In this document: piece by piece, positions 20,260 through 27,964 of the stretch
Numbering within the stretch: position 1 is the stretch's first letter
Layout: each line of letters opens with the position of its first letter
Origin: Herbiconiux sp. L3-i23
GTDB lineage: Bacteria; Actinomycetota; Actinomycetes; Actinomycetales; Microbacteriaceae
Assembly: GCF_023734115.1 (NCBI RefSeq)
Contig: NZ_AP025737.1
Location: 2,418,001-2,482,000 of the forward strand
Reading direction: 5' to 3'
Length of the DNA stretch: 64,000 bases
Program-made: the position numbers and the translations under genes
The notes under the pieces: model-generated
Told to the model about the DNA's origin: nothing
What the model saw: the letters and a program-made list of their open reading frames with translations, nothing else
Database searches by the model: none

Positions 20260-20601
20260 ATGGCAGCGCCACTTCTCGAGGCACCACCTCGCGGGCGGGT
20301 GACCGCACTCATCGGGCTCGGTCTCTGGGCCGCGATGGTCTTGCTCATCGTCGCCGCTCTCACCGTCGTGCCGATGATCGCAGCAGCGGAACGCCCTGAC
20401 CCGGTCGATGCGATGTGGCGCACGGTCTCGCTTCAAGTCGAGTTGTTGCTCTGGGTCGTGCCGCTCTACCTCGCTTCCCTCGGTTTCTCGATCGGTGGCG
20501 CGATCCGCGGTCGGAGCCGGATCTCGACGGCTGCCGTAATTGTCACCGGCGCAACAGGCGTGGTGGCGATCGCCGCGTTCGCGAACTTCTTGATCGTCTG
20601 A
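20260..20601 (+). CDS. Small membrane protein, unknown
   Basis: 113 residues, with helices near 15-40, 55-80 and 88-112 and a short basic loop (RGRSR). No known family is recognised. ATG 20260 is the start; no strong RBS is visible upstream. The gene converges on the PPOX-type gene at 20624. Confidence 0.6.
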   Translation: MAAPLLEAPPRGRVTALIGLGLWAAMVLLIVAALTVVPMIAAAERPDPVDAMWRTVSLQVELLLWVVPLYLASLGFSIGGAIRGRSRISTAAVIVTGATGVVAIAAFANFLIV

Positions 20602-20623
20602 CGAGCGCCCGCATCTGTACCTC

Positions 20624-21037
20624 TCAGATGCGGTACCGCTGCACCTTCTCGGGATGCAGGACGATCCTCACGAGGTCTTCGGTCATCCAGCTGTCGACGA
20701 GCTCGCGGTGCGCTTCGTCGTTCTCCCCGTAGTAGCGGTCGGCGAGACGCTGCGCGAGTTCGTGCGCTCCGTCGGTGTGGATGCTGGCCTCCCCCTCGAC
20801 GGAGACCCAGTGCTCGTCCTCCCCGACCGGCGCCACCACGACGATCGACGCGCGCGGGTTCTCCCGCAGCCGCGACACCCGGGGCGTCCCTGCGAAGGAG
20901 AAGATCTGCAGCTCCTCGTCGGCGGTCAGCTCGAACCAGACGGGCCTCGGCGCCGGCCACCTCTCCCCCTTCGGCGCGACCGTGATGTGCGCCTGTAAAG
21001 GGCGCGTGAGCAGCGTGCGGTCCGACTCGGTGAACAT
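20624..21037 (-). CDS. Pyridoxamine 5'-phosphate oxidase-like flavin-binding protein
   Basis: 137 residues, one split beta-barrel of the PPOX superfamily. Typical strands are AHITVAPKGERWPAPRPVWF, then FSFAGTPRVSRLRENPRASI and a C-terminal RIVLHPEKVQRY. Actinobacterial members bind FMN or F420 and reduce varied substrates; which cofactor applies here cannot be told. The start at 21037 matches family N-termini. Confidence 0.78.
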   Translation of the reverse strand: MFTESDRTLLTRPLQAHITVAPKGERWPAPRPVWFELTADEELQIFSFAGTPRVSRLRENPRASIVVVAPVGEDEHWVSVEGEASIHTDGAHELAQRLADRYYGENDEAHRELVDSWMTEDLVRIVLHPEKVQRYRI

Positions 21038-21113
21038 GACTCGAGCCTAGGCAGCGGGGTTGCCCCGAGCGATGCCCGCCCGCCATCATGACGACGACGG
21101 AAGGAAGCCGACC

Positions 21114-21314
21114 ATGGCACGAGGCGATCGCGTGAAGTATGTCAGCGGAGCCGGACAGTTCGGCTTCTTCTTCCTGCTCGCCTACATCGGTGCGGCAATC
21201 TACTTCATCTCGGTATCCGACGGAAGCTTCTGGGCGGTAGTCCTCGGCTTGCTGCAGGCGATCGTCTGGCCGGTCTACCTGATCTACCACCTGCTCCTGC
21301 TCGTCGGCGCTTGA
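21114..21314 (+). CDS. Small two-helix membrane protein
   Basis: 66 residues, with two hydrophobic helices (about 15-33 and 40-62) after a basic start (ARGDRVKYV). ATG 21114 follows GGAAGGA at good spacing, so an upstream ATG at 21090 and earlier ones are less likely. Function unknown; similar short proteins are common next to housekeeping genes in Microbacteriaceae. Confidence 0.65.
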   Translation: MARGDRVKYVSGAGQFGFFFLLAYIGAAIYFISVSDGSFWAVVLGLLQAIVWPVYLIYHLLLLVGA

Positions 21315-21436
21315 CTAGGCGCAAGGTTCAAGGATTTTTTGTCGGTGGGCCGCATTCGCCAAGAAGATTGATGCTCGGTGCACTCGAAGGGTGCGTCGTC
21401 GGACGTAACCGCTGCTCGATATCAGAGTATCTCGGA

Positions 21437-21988
21437 CTAATTCGAGAACTCAGTCACAGAATCTAATCCGTCGTCGGGATGATATGTCCATCGAATGATC
21501 AGGTCGCCCCAGCTTGCTTCTTGAGTCCCATCGAGCGCTCGAGTGCCCTGCATTCGAGAAGCCACGGTGGCCGGAGCTCCCAATTCTTTCAGGAGGCATT
21601 CCTGATCGGCGAATGTTGCGCCGCCGCCGAAAAAGCCCGCCGCACCGTTCACGTCCAAGCCGGCTCCGCCAGCGAGCACCTCGACACCGTCATCGAGGCT
21701 CAAGTCGCAGGACCTCGCCGCATCTCGGAACAAATCCCGCTTGCGTTCTTCGGCCGCCGCGATCGCGGCCTGCTCACTCGCCTTCGCGCTGGCTGCCTCC
21801 TCGGCCTGCGCGCTCATCATCGCGAGGACCGGGATACCGACCCCGACCAGCGCCAGAAACAAAACGCCATTCAGGACAAAGGACCCGAGAGATAGCCACC
21901 TCGGAAAAACCCGATCAGATGACTTCGGTGTTGGCGTACCGCTTCCGGCGTCGCCACCGGTCGTTTCGACCGAATTGTTATCCGACAT
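21437..21988 (-). CDS. Single-pass membrane protein, unknown
   Basis: 183 residues. A Ser/Thr-rich cytosolic start is followed by one membrane helix near 35-57, then a charged Ala/Glu-rich helical stalk (AQAEEAASAKASEQ...), and an outer domain with two cysteines (SCD, QECL) that could form a disulfide. Codon choice and base composition are visibly more AT-rich than in neighbouring genes. It lies just outside the att site at 22095, so it may be the remnant of an earlier insertion at the same locus. Confidence 0.6.
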   Translation of the reverse strand: MSDNNSVETTGGDAGSGTPTPKSSDRVFPRWLSLGSFVLNGVLFLALVGVGIPVLAMMSAQAEEAASAKASEQAAIAAAEERKRDLFRDAARSCDLSLDDGVEVLAGGAGLDVNGAAGFFGGGATFADQECLLKELGAPATVASRMQGTRALDGTQEASWGDLIIRWTYHPDDGLDSVTEFSN

Positions 21989-22094
21989 GGCTCCCCTTCT
22001 CCGAGCGCCAGAATAGAACCGGACAACATACCCTGCTACGCCCCCAACCTAGGGGCGCAAGCAAGCGTGAGTGATTACGAGTGCGGCACCGCAG

Positions 22095-22113
22095 CTAAAC
22101 GTTGAAGCGGAAC
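22095..22113. other. Attachment site, distal copy
   Basis: CTAAACGTTGAAGCGGAAC, identical to the ychF-end copy at 32629 except for one base (A for T at the fourth position). The longest exact block is the 15-bp ACGTTGAAGCGGAAC at 22099-22113. Confidence 0.85.
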
Positions 22114-22253
22114 GTCCCGGTGGGTGTCGTCAGGTAGTGCGAGGCACCGCGAGGCCCGGAATGACGGGAAACTCATTGGTGTGAGTGCCAGTCAGTTCGA
22201 GCGCTGCGGTGTAGCTCTTGCGGACTCGCTGCGGACTACAGCACACTCGCACC

Positions 22254-22475
22254 ATGGCCACGACCAATCGCGAGTATGACGACGGACCGATCATCGACGA
22301 GCTGAAGCAGCGCGGCCTCAACCCGGGCCCTTTCGAGATCGCTCAGGTCGACATCGAGTACAGCGCCGCCGAGGTGAACGCGACGGAGACCGCAGAGGTC
22401 ACCGTCATGCTCGTGCTGACCCTCGGCGCGAAGGATGCCGATCGTCTGCTCGACCTCGGTCTCAACGGTCGCTAG
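22254..22475 (+). CDS. Small hypothetical protein at the element edge
   Basis: 73 residues. An early acidic segment (REYDDGPIIDELKQRG) is followed by a predicted beta-rich part (VTVMLVLTLGAKDADRLLDL). No family is recognised. ATG 22254 is chosen; the upstream in-frame ATG at 22218 adds 12 residues and has no better RBS. It is the only plus-strand gene at this end of the element and runs toward the tape measure cluster. Confidence 0.5.
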   Translation: MATTNREYDDGPIIDELKQRGLNPGPFEIAQVDIEYSAAEVNATETAEVTVMLVLTLGAKDADRLLDLGLNGR

Positions 22476-22499
22476 AACGGCCCTCCTGCCACCACGGGC

Positions 22500-22907
22500 C
22501 TAGGGTGCTTCGTCGTGTGAGGTGCGGGGCAGCGCGTCCGGATGCACGAACCCACCCACCCCGTGCACACGCCAGCACCCCAACTCCGGCCGCCACACCA
22601 ACGACAGCACGTGCACCTCAACCAACGACCCCGCCACCGACGGCACCACCGCAGCGGCGGCCTCAGGAGCCGTCAGAACGACGTAGGCGACATCCGAGGC
22701 CATCGTCGCTCTCCGAGCCCGCGAGAGCGGCCACGCTCCCCCAGCCAGCACCGCCCGGACGCCGAGGATCAGCGCCTCCACCTCCGGCCCGCTGAGTTCG
22801 GGGGTTACCCACTGCTGGGCGCGGCCGTCGTCGGCGTCGACGAGTTCGCAGAACACCGCGGCGATCGCCACCGGGTCGCGCAGCAGCCCGTCGACGTCGA
22901 CCGTCAC
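22500..22907 (-). CDS. Hypothetical protein coupled to the tape measure gene
   Basis: 135 residues, soluble, with a C-terminal block LVWRPELGCWRVHGVGGFVHPD that looks like a beta-sheet domain. No family is recognised. Its ATG at 22907 overlaps the tape measure stop (ATGA), so it is translated with it. In siphophages the gene after the tape measure usually encodes the distal tail protein, but this protein is too short and lacks that signature. Confidence 0.65.
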   Translation of the reverse strand: MTVDVDGLLRDPVAIAAVFCELVDADDGRAQQWVTPELSGPEVEALILGVRAVLAGGAWPLSRARRATMASDVAYVVLTAPEAAAAVVPSVAGSLVEVHVLSLVWRPELGCWRVHGVGGFVHPDALPRTSHDEAP

Positions 22908-25438
22908 CGGCCGGCCATCACGTTGTTGAGCTCGCGGCCGACGGCGCGGGCAAGGATTCGGGGATCCTCGTTCTGCATCGTGGTGATGTTCACGTCGATG
23001 TCGGCCGGGGAGCCTCCCGGGTTCCGTTCGATCATCCCGCTCGTCAGCTGGATGAGCCGGTTCATGTTGCCGTAGTCGACGACCGACTCACGGCGGCCGC
23101 CCTCACCGAGGATCACCGCAGTCCCGCCAGGAGTAGGCAGGACGTCGGCGCCCATCGCCAGCTTCGGAATCTTCGGAATCGCGGGAATGCCGATCGCCCC
23201 CGTCACACCGTTCACCGACCCGATGAGGCCGTTGACGATGTCGATGACGCCGTTCAGGGCCCCCTTCGCGATGTTCCCGATCCCGTCCCAGATGCCCGAG
23301 AACACCCGCACGATCCCCGCCCACGCCCGATCCCAGTCGCCCGAGAAGACCCCGGTGACGAAGTCGATCAGGCCGCCGAGCACGTTCGTGATCATGTTGA
23401 TCGCCGGCACCAGCACCGACGCGAGCCCGGACGCGACACCGCTGATCAGGGGGACGAGGAAGCCGATGGTCTTGATGAGCGGATCGATCGCGATGGTCAG
23501 CAGCTGCACGATCACCTGCGCGACGAGCCCGAGCAGGGGCGCGAATGCGGTGAAGATCTGCAGCAGCGGAGGCAGCAGCGACGTGACGAGCGGTATCAAT
23601 GCCGTGATCAGCGGCGCGAACGCCTGCAGCAGTCCGCCGACGAGTGCGATCACCGGCGTCAGTAGGTTTGCGAGGAGCGGCAGGATCAGCTGCACGAGCG
23701 GCATCAGCAGCTCGAGCAGCGGTGTGACGAGCCCCACCAGGGGGCCGATCAGCCCGACTACAGCCGACACCAGGATGCCGAAAATCGGCGCGAGTCCCGC
23801 GAGGAGCGGCGCGATCGCCTGCACGAGAGTGAGCAGCCCATCACCGAGGACCGGGAGCAGGGGTTGCAGCGCGGTGAGCAGCTCGCCGACGATCGGCGCG
23901 AGGGCCGTGATGACTGAACCCAGCACAGGCCCGAGAGTCGCCGCGAGGACGCCCGCGAACTGCGCCACCGACCCCAACAGGCCAGCCAGGGATGGGAGAG
24001 CCGGGAGGAGCGCCTGGATGCCCGCCTGCAAGCCGCCGAGGAACACCCCGAACCCAGACGTGAACGCCGGCGACGACAGCGCCGCAGCGAGCTGCCCGCC
24101 GAGCAGCCCGCCGAGCAGCCCCGCGAGCTGCCCGAACCCGGCCAACGCCGACGACAGAGTCGGCGCGAGCGCACCAATCAGCTGCCCAATCGGACCGAGC
24201 GCCGCCGCCAACCCTGCAGCACCAGCAGCAGCGCCCGCGAACAGGGTCGTGAGGGTGCCCTGAAACGCCGGACCGTTGACGATCTCGGCGACCTCGCCGA
24301 GGACGGCGGCGAGCGATGCGAGGCCACCCCCGCCGGCTGCGTCCGCTGCGACGAACAGCCCTTGCAGGATCGAGCCTGTGTTGGCGAGGACGGCGCCGAG
24401 TTGCCCGAGGGCGATGATGCCGGCGTCGATGAAGCCGGTGAGCCTGCCCTGGTCGTCGAGGATCGCGAGCCAGTTCTCGAACCCGATCGCGAGGTCCCGC
24501 GCCCACGCCGCGAGGCGGGGAAGGTAGGACGACCCGACCGAGCCGAGAATGCCGATCGACCCCGCGAACGCAGCCGTACCGCCGGACGCGATCAGGATCG
24601 ACTCGTTCAGCCGGTCGATCATCCGCTCGAGGACCCCTCCGCCGAAGGCCTGCTGGAAGCCGCTGCTCAGCGACGTCGTCCACACCCCCAGCGCCGACGC
24701 TGTGCGCCCCAGCCCGGCCTCGAGCTGCGGGAGCAACCCGTTCACCAGATCGAGGATGGGCTGCCGCGCCTCCGACCAGAAGTTCTCCTGGATGAGGTTC
24801 TTCAGCCCCTCGAACGCCGGCGCGAGATCCGAGAGCTGATCCTTCGCACCGGCGAGCGCGACCGCGAACACCGTCGCCCCGACCGCGGCGCCCGCGAGGA
24901 TGCCCGGCAGGGCCAGAGCAGCACCGGCAATCGACGCCAGCCCGGCACCGACCGTCAGCAAGCCGCCGATGGACGACAGCAGGACCGAGACGAGTGACGC
25001 GATACCCAGGCCAGCGGCCGCGAGCCTCGGCAGTGACCGGTCGAGGTTCTGCAGCGAGCTCGAGAGCCGTTGGACCGCGTCACCGGCGAGACGCGCACCC
25101 GACAGGGACGCGAGCACCGTTCCCGCACGCGCGAGCGACGCCTTCGCCACTTCGACGTTCAGCGGCACCACCCGAGGCCGTGCGACCGCCGCGATCCGAG
25201 CAGACGCGACACCGGTGTCGACGCCTGCGTTCAGCTCGACCTTCTTCCCGGCGTAGTCCTTCACCAGCCGGTTGAGCGTGACCTTCGCCCGATCGACGTT
25301 CGCGTCGACCGGCACCTTCACGCTCATCGTGCGCTCGACCCGGGTCAGCGCCTTCTGAAGGTCCTCACGGAACTTCGAGCTATCCGGGAGCACCCGGATC
25401 GAGACGCGGCCGACGGACTTCGCGCCGACGGCCGTCAT
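22904..25438 (-). CDS. Phage tail tape measure protein
   Basis: 844 residues. The N-terminal 130 residues are charged and helical (DSSKFREDLQKALTRVERTM). A very long hydrophobic Gly/Ala/Leu/Pro core follows, with repeated PLL/LLTPL blocks. Then comes FSGDWDRAWAGI and VFSGIWDGIGNIAKGALNG, a widely conserved tape measure motif, and a C-terminal domain with GGTAVILGEGGRRESVV. Tape measure proteins set siphophage tail length and help DNA entry; at about 1.5 angstrom per residue this one implies a tail near 125 nm. It is the only unmistakable virion assembly gene in the element. The frame is intact. Confidence 0.9.
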   Translation of the reverse strand: MTAVGAKSVGRVSIRVLPDSSKFREDLQKALTRVERTMSVKVPVDANVDRAKVTLNRLVKDYAGKKVELNAGVDTGVASARIAAVARPRVVPLNVEVAKASLARAGTVLASLSGARLAGDAVQRLSSSLQNLDRSLPRLAAAGLGIASLVSVLLSSIGGLLTVGAGLASIAGAALALPGILAGAAVGATVFAVALAGAKDQLSDLAPAFEGLKNLIQENFWSEARQPILDLVNGLLPQLEAGLGRTASALGVWTTSLSSGFQQAFGGGVLERMIDRLNESILIASGGTAAFAGSIGILGSVGSSYLPRLAAWARDLAIGFENWLAILDDQGRLTGFIDAGIIALGQLGAVLANTGSILQGLFVAADAAGGGGLASLAAVLGEVAEIVNGPAFQGTLTTLFAGAAAGAAGLAAALGPIGQLIGALAPTLSSALAGFGQLAGLLGGLLGGQLAAALSSPAFTSGFGVFLGGLQAGIQALLPALPSLAGLLGSVAQFAGVLAATLGPVLGSVITALAPIVGELLTALQPLLPVLGDGLLTLVQAIAPLLAGLAPIFGILVSAVVGLIGPLVGLVTPLLELLMPLVQLILPLLANLLTPVIALVGGLLQAFAPLITALIPLVTSLLPPLLQIFTAFAPLLGLVAQVIVQLLTIAIDPLIKTIGFLVPLISGVASGLASVLVPAINMITNVLGGLIDFVTGVFSGDWDRAWAGIVRVFSGIWDGIGNIAKGALNGVIDIVNGLIGSVNGVTGAIGIPAIPKIPKLAMGADVLPTPGGTAVILGEGGRRESVVDYGNMNRLIQLTSGMIERNPGGSPADIDVNITTMQNEDPRILARAVGRELNNVMAGR

Positions 25439-25518
25439 CAGTCGACCGTCCGAACAGAGACCCCGACGCCGCCTTGCTCAGGGGAGGCGTCGGGAGAGAG
25501 AACGTGGTGAGCAGTCAC
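25438..25518 (-). CDS. 26-residue leader peptide coupled to the tape measure gene
   Basis: GTG 25518 opens a 26-codon frame (VTAHHVLSPDASPEQGG...) whose stop overlaps the tape measure ATG as TGATG. GGAAGG lies 8 bp upstream of the GTG, while the tape measure start itself lacks a clear RBS. This is the pattern of translational coupling through a short leader. It may have no function as a peptide. Confidence 0.45.
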   Translation of the reverse strand: MTAHHVLSPDASPEQGGVGVSVRTVD

Positions 25519-25556
25519 GTGAAAACCTTCCAGATAGGCTTCGCGGACCTGACGAA

Positions 25557-25585
25557 ATTCTACCCGCTCCGGGGGCACGAAAACG
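25557..25585 (-). promoter_or_regulatory. Weak promoter candidate for the tape measure unit
   Basis: On the minus strand TAGAAT (complement of 25557-25562) is a fair -10, with a poor T-rich -35 (GTTTTC) about 16 bp upstream. It lies directly after the hairpin at 25585-25633 and 39 bp before the leader GTG. A separate promoter would make the tape measure a transcription unit distinct from the early operon. Confidence 0.3.
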
Positions 25586-25633
25586 GCCCCTGATCAGGCG
25601 GGTCCGCGAAGATCCGTTGCCCGATCAGGGGCC
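25585..25633. terminator. Hairpin separating early operon and tape measure unit
   Basis: The arms GGCCCCTGATC (25585-25595) and GATCAGGGGCC (25623-25633) are perfect 11-bp complements with a 27-base centre. It lies 16 bp after the stop of the last early gene. There is no U run, so strength is uncertain. Confidence 0.5.
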
Positions 25634-25648
25634 AGCTTCTGAGAGGCG

Positions 25649-25903
25649 TCAGCGGTGCGCGCGCCACCACTCACGTCTGCAGCTCGAGCTGCAGAACACC
25701 ACCCCAATTCGCGCCGCGGTGAAGAGCTGAGCGCACTGTCGGCACTCCGTCGTCAGACCGGGATCAGCCGACGAGCCGTACCGCTCCCAGAGGTACCGGT
25801 GACGAGTGCAGAACCGCCCGTTATGGCTGTTCCTCACCGCGCCGCAGGAATCGACGCTACACACCAGATTCCCGTCCGCGTTTCGGGCTCCATGAGCACC
25901 CAT
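25649..25903 (-). CDS. Small zinc-finger protein
   Basis: 84 residues with two cysteine clusters: CSVDSCG...FCTRH, and ECRQC...FCSSSCRREWW. The spacing suggests two zinc ribbons. The second resembles the zinc finger found at the edge of phage HNH proteins. Its ATG overlaps the stop of the HNH gene by one base (TGATG), so the pair is probably translated together and may work together on DNA. Confidence 0.65.
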   Translation of the reverse strand: MGAHGARNADGNLVCSVDSCGAVRNSHNGRFCTRHRYLWERYGSSADPGLTTECRQCAQLFTAARIGVVFCSSSCRREWWRAHR

Positions 25904-26355
25904 CAGGAGGCCCCGAAACGGCGGAATTCCGGCCCAAGCAGGCCTCTGATGGCCCTGAGACGAAAAACCTGGAGAGTCGCGCGCACCGCGAGCAGCAGAA
26001 CGCGAAGCGAGCCGGAGAACACCCCGGGGAGGGGGTCCCCGGGGGTGGTCAGCAGTCCGGGGTGCTGGGGTGACTTCGGTTTACGTGCTCGGCGTGCGGC
26101 GACCGATGCTGTGCCGCCTTCGCGTCCGGACTTCTGGTTGTGGTGCCAGTCGCAGAGCGCCCGAAGGTTTGACGGTCGGTGATCGTTGCCGGGAACGTAA
26201 TGGTCAACCTGACGCGCGGGTCGTAGGCATCGCTGCCCCGTGTCGGTTCTGACGTGCTGGCATCGGTGGCTGTCACGGTCGAGAATCGCTGCTCGGATCT
26301 GCGGCCAGTCCGTGGGTAGCTGAGCCCGTCGGTTGCTGCCTTTCCAGCCGGGCAT
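25903..26355 (-). CDS. HNH endonuclease
   Basis: 150 residues. The beta-beta-alpha metal fold is complete: a CQ/C pair (HRCQHVRTDTGQRCLRPA), then VDHYVPGNDH, then NLRALCDWHHNQKSG. Phage HNH enzymes of this kind often lie beside terminase and assist packaging, but none is found here. The last 45 residues, after HPGLLTTPGD, are basic and hydrophobic and not typical of the family. They are encoded by a very GC-rich, self-complementary stretch, so an altered or frameshifted C-terminus is possible. It may instead serve mobility or defence. Confidence 0.85.
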   Translation of the reverse strand: MPGWKGSNRRAQLPTDWPQIRAAILDRDSHRCQHVRTDTGQRCLRPARQVDHYVPGNDHRPSNLRALCDWHHNQKSGREGGTASVAARRARKPKSPQHPGLLTTPGDPLPGVFSGSLRVLLLAVRATLQVFRLRAIRGLLGPEFRRFGAS

Positions 26356-27077
26356 CAGTGCTCCTCGTCTGAGCCGAATCGCTGCTGCACCTCGTCGCGG
26401 AAGCCGTACAGCAGCTGCTCGAGGTCAGCGATGCGTGTCTCGTGGTCCTGGATCACCGGGAGCAGGGCGAGGGCGAGGCGCTCGAACCTGACCCCAACCG
26501 GGAGCCCGTCGGCGTCATACGACACGAGCCAGTGCAGGCCGAGGTCGTGGACGTCCTCCGCGATAAGGCCCCATTCGACGTCCGCGTCGTCGCCGAGCTC
26601 ATCGACCGCGGCGATGTACCGGAACGTCATGAGCTGCAGCGCGAGGACCGCGTCGAGGGGCGCTGACGCCGGCGCGATGTCCTGCTTGAACCGGCGCGAG
26701 GACGGTACGTGTCCGAGCTTCCCGTCGACCGTGGTCGCGTAGGTCGCGAAGTACGCCTGCGTCAGGATGGTGACGGGAACCTGCGGGGCCCGCAGCGCTC
26801 CACCGACACGGACATCCCCGGACGCGTTCACCGATGCCGGCGAGATCGCTCCCGGGCTCGCGACGAGCGCTTGGATCTGCGCGGTTGTCATTGAGTTGGC
26901 GGCGATCGCGGCCTGCACGGTTGAGGTGATGTTCGCGAGCGCCGCCTGCACCTGGGCGTAGAGCGACGCGACCGAGGTACCCGACGGCCGCTCGAGCTCG
27001 TCGAGTCGACGACGGGTTTCGCCGATCTCCCGCTGCAGCCACCCGAGACCGTCCCCAGCAGGGCTACGACCGGCCAT
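26355..27077 (-). CDS. Short tail protein with C-terminal S74 intramolecular chaperone domain
   Basis: 240 residues. An N-terminal coiled coil (WLQREIGETRRRLDELE) is followed by an Ala/Val/Ser-rich shaft. From about residue 130 is a Peptidase_S74 type domain: SSRRFKQDI with the Ser-Lys autocleavage pair, then FRYI, EWGLIAEDVHDLG, and a long C-terminal helix LLPVIQDHETRIADLEQLL. Such domains trimerise tail spikes and fibres and then cut themselves off. GGAGGAG precedes ATG 27077, which overlaps the upstream gene by 14 bp. It is probably a receptor-binding or tail-tip component. Confidence 0.8.
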   Translation of the reverse strand: MAGRSPAGDGLGWLQREIGETRRRLDELERPSGTSVASLYAQVQAALANITSTVQAAIAANSMTTAQIQALVASPGAISPASVNASGDVRVGGALRAPQVPVTILTQAYFATYATTVDGKLGHVPSSRRFKQDIAPASAPLDAVLALQLMTFRYIAAVDELGDDADVEWGLIAEDVHDLGLHWLVSYDADGLPVGVRFERLALALLPVIQDHETRIADLEQLLYGFRDEVQQRFGSDEEH

Positions 27078-27276
27078 CGGTCTCCTCCTCATCGTCCTCG
27101 TTCTCGTCTTCGACTGGCGGCGCGAGGCGCGCGTAAGCGGCCGCACGGATCAGTTCCCCGCGGGCCCGCCTCCCCTTCTCGTCGAGGGTGCGGGACTGCT
27201 GCCGCTCGTCCGCCCTCAATTGCGCCGCGGCTCGTTCCGCGTGGATCTCCGCCACCCTGTCCCTGATCTCGCTCAT
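27064..27276 (-). CDS. Small charged helical protein
   Basis: 70 residues, almost entirely helical and highly charged, with an Ala/Arg/Glu-rich body and an acidic tail (VEDENEDDEEETDGRS). No family is recognised. The ATG at 27276 overlaps the upstream stop (ATGA). The composition resembles small phage assembly or scaffold helpers, but that is only an impression. Confidence 0.6.
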   Translation of the reverse strand: MSEIRDRVAEIHAERAAAQLRADERQQSRTLDEKGRRARGELIRAAAYARLAPPVEDENEDDEEETDGRS

Positions 27277-27593
27277 CGTCGGTACTCCTCCTGCCACGGG
27301 CGCGGAACGCCCTGCTCCTCGACCAGGTGACCCGCCCGCCGGCAGTCGTCCGCCGACACGGCACGGGCTGCGGACTGCGGAAAGCGCGGGTTCACGCGCC
27401 GCCGCTCTGCCTCGGGGCCATCGGTGCCGGCGACCGCGGTCACGTTGCCGAGCATCTTCTGCCTGATCGCCTCCGCCACCGGGTCCCCCGGCGCCACGAC
27501 CTGAGTCGCCGGGTTCCGGCCGGGGGACAGCTTCGCCAGGATCCTGTCCCGGGCGGCGTCGAGGCGCTCGCGCTGATCGTCACGGGCGCTCAC
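27273..27593 (-). CDS. Hypothetical element protein
   Basis: 106 residues, soluble. A helical start (RERLDAARDRILAKL) is followed by a linker and then a C-terminal SADDCRRAGHLVEEQG segment. No known motif. The GTG start overlaps the upstream stop (GTGA), and its own stop overlaps the next gene, so it is firmly part of the early operon. Confidence 0.6.
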   Translation of the reverse strand: MSARDDQRERLDAARDRILAKLSPGRNPATQVVAPGDPVAEAIRQKMLGNVTAVAGTDGPEAERRRVNPRFPQSAARAVSADDCRRAGHLVEEQGVPRPWQEEYRR

Positions 27594-27964
27594 GACTCGT
27601 ACTCCTCAGCGAGACCTTCACCGGCGCCGAGCGACACGTCAGCCGCCGGCATCGGGTGATCCGAGTGACCGGTGAACTGCGACTCATACTCGTGGTCGCG
27701 CTGCGCCCGCTCGACCGACTCCCCTACCTGCGCTCTCTGCCGTGCGATCGCCGCGGCCACGGGGTCGACCGGCTGCGCGACCGGTTGCGGCGCGCCGCCG
27801 AAGTTCGAGGCGAACGCCCGCACCGCGCCCATGTCGATCTCGCCCTCCGGGTTCACGAACGACTGCACGTCGAGATGCTGCGCGACCCCCTCGAACGTGT
27901 CGGCGTCCTGCCGCACCTCCGCCCGGATCGTCGCGAGTACCGCGGTCCTGAGCAGATCAGCCAC
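27590..27964 (-). CDS. Hypothetical element protein
   Basis: 124 residues. An N-terminal helix (VADLLRTAVLATIRAEVRQD) leads to SFVNPEGEIDMGAVRAFAS, a form faintly like phage head-assembly or scaffold proteins, then a Gln/Pro-rich middle and an acidic tail. GTG 27964 is preferred because it overlaps the upstream stop by 8 bp; longer readings run deep into the 307-residue gene. Function unknown. Confidence 0.6.
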   Translation of the reverse strand: MADLLRTAVLATIRAEVRQDADTFEGVAQHLDVQSFVNPEGEIDMGAVRAFASNFGGAPQPVAQPVDPVAAAIARQRAQVGESVERAQRDHEYESQFTGHSDHPMPAADVSLGAGEGLAEEYES

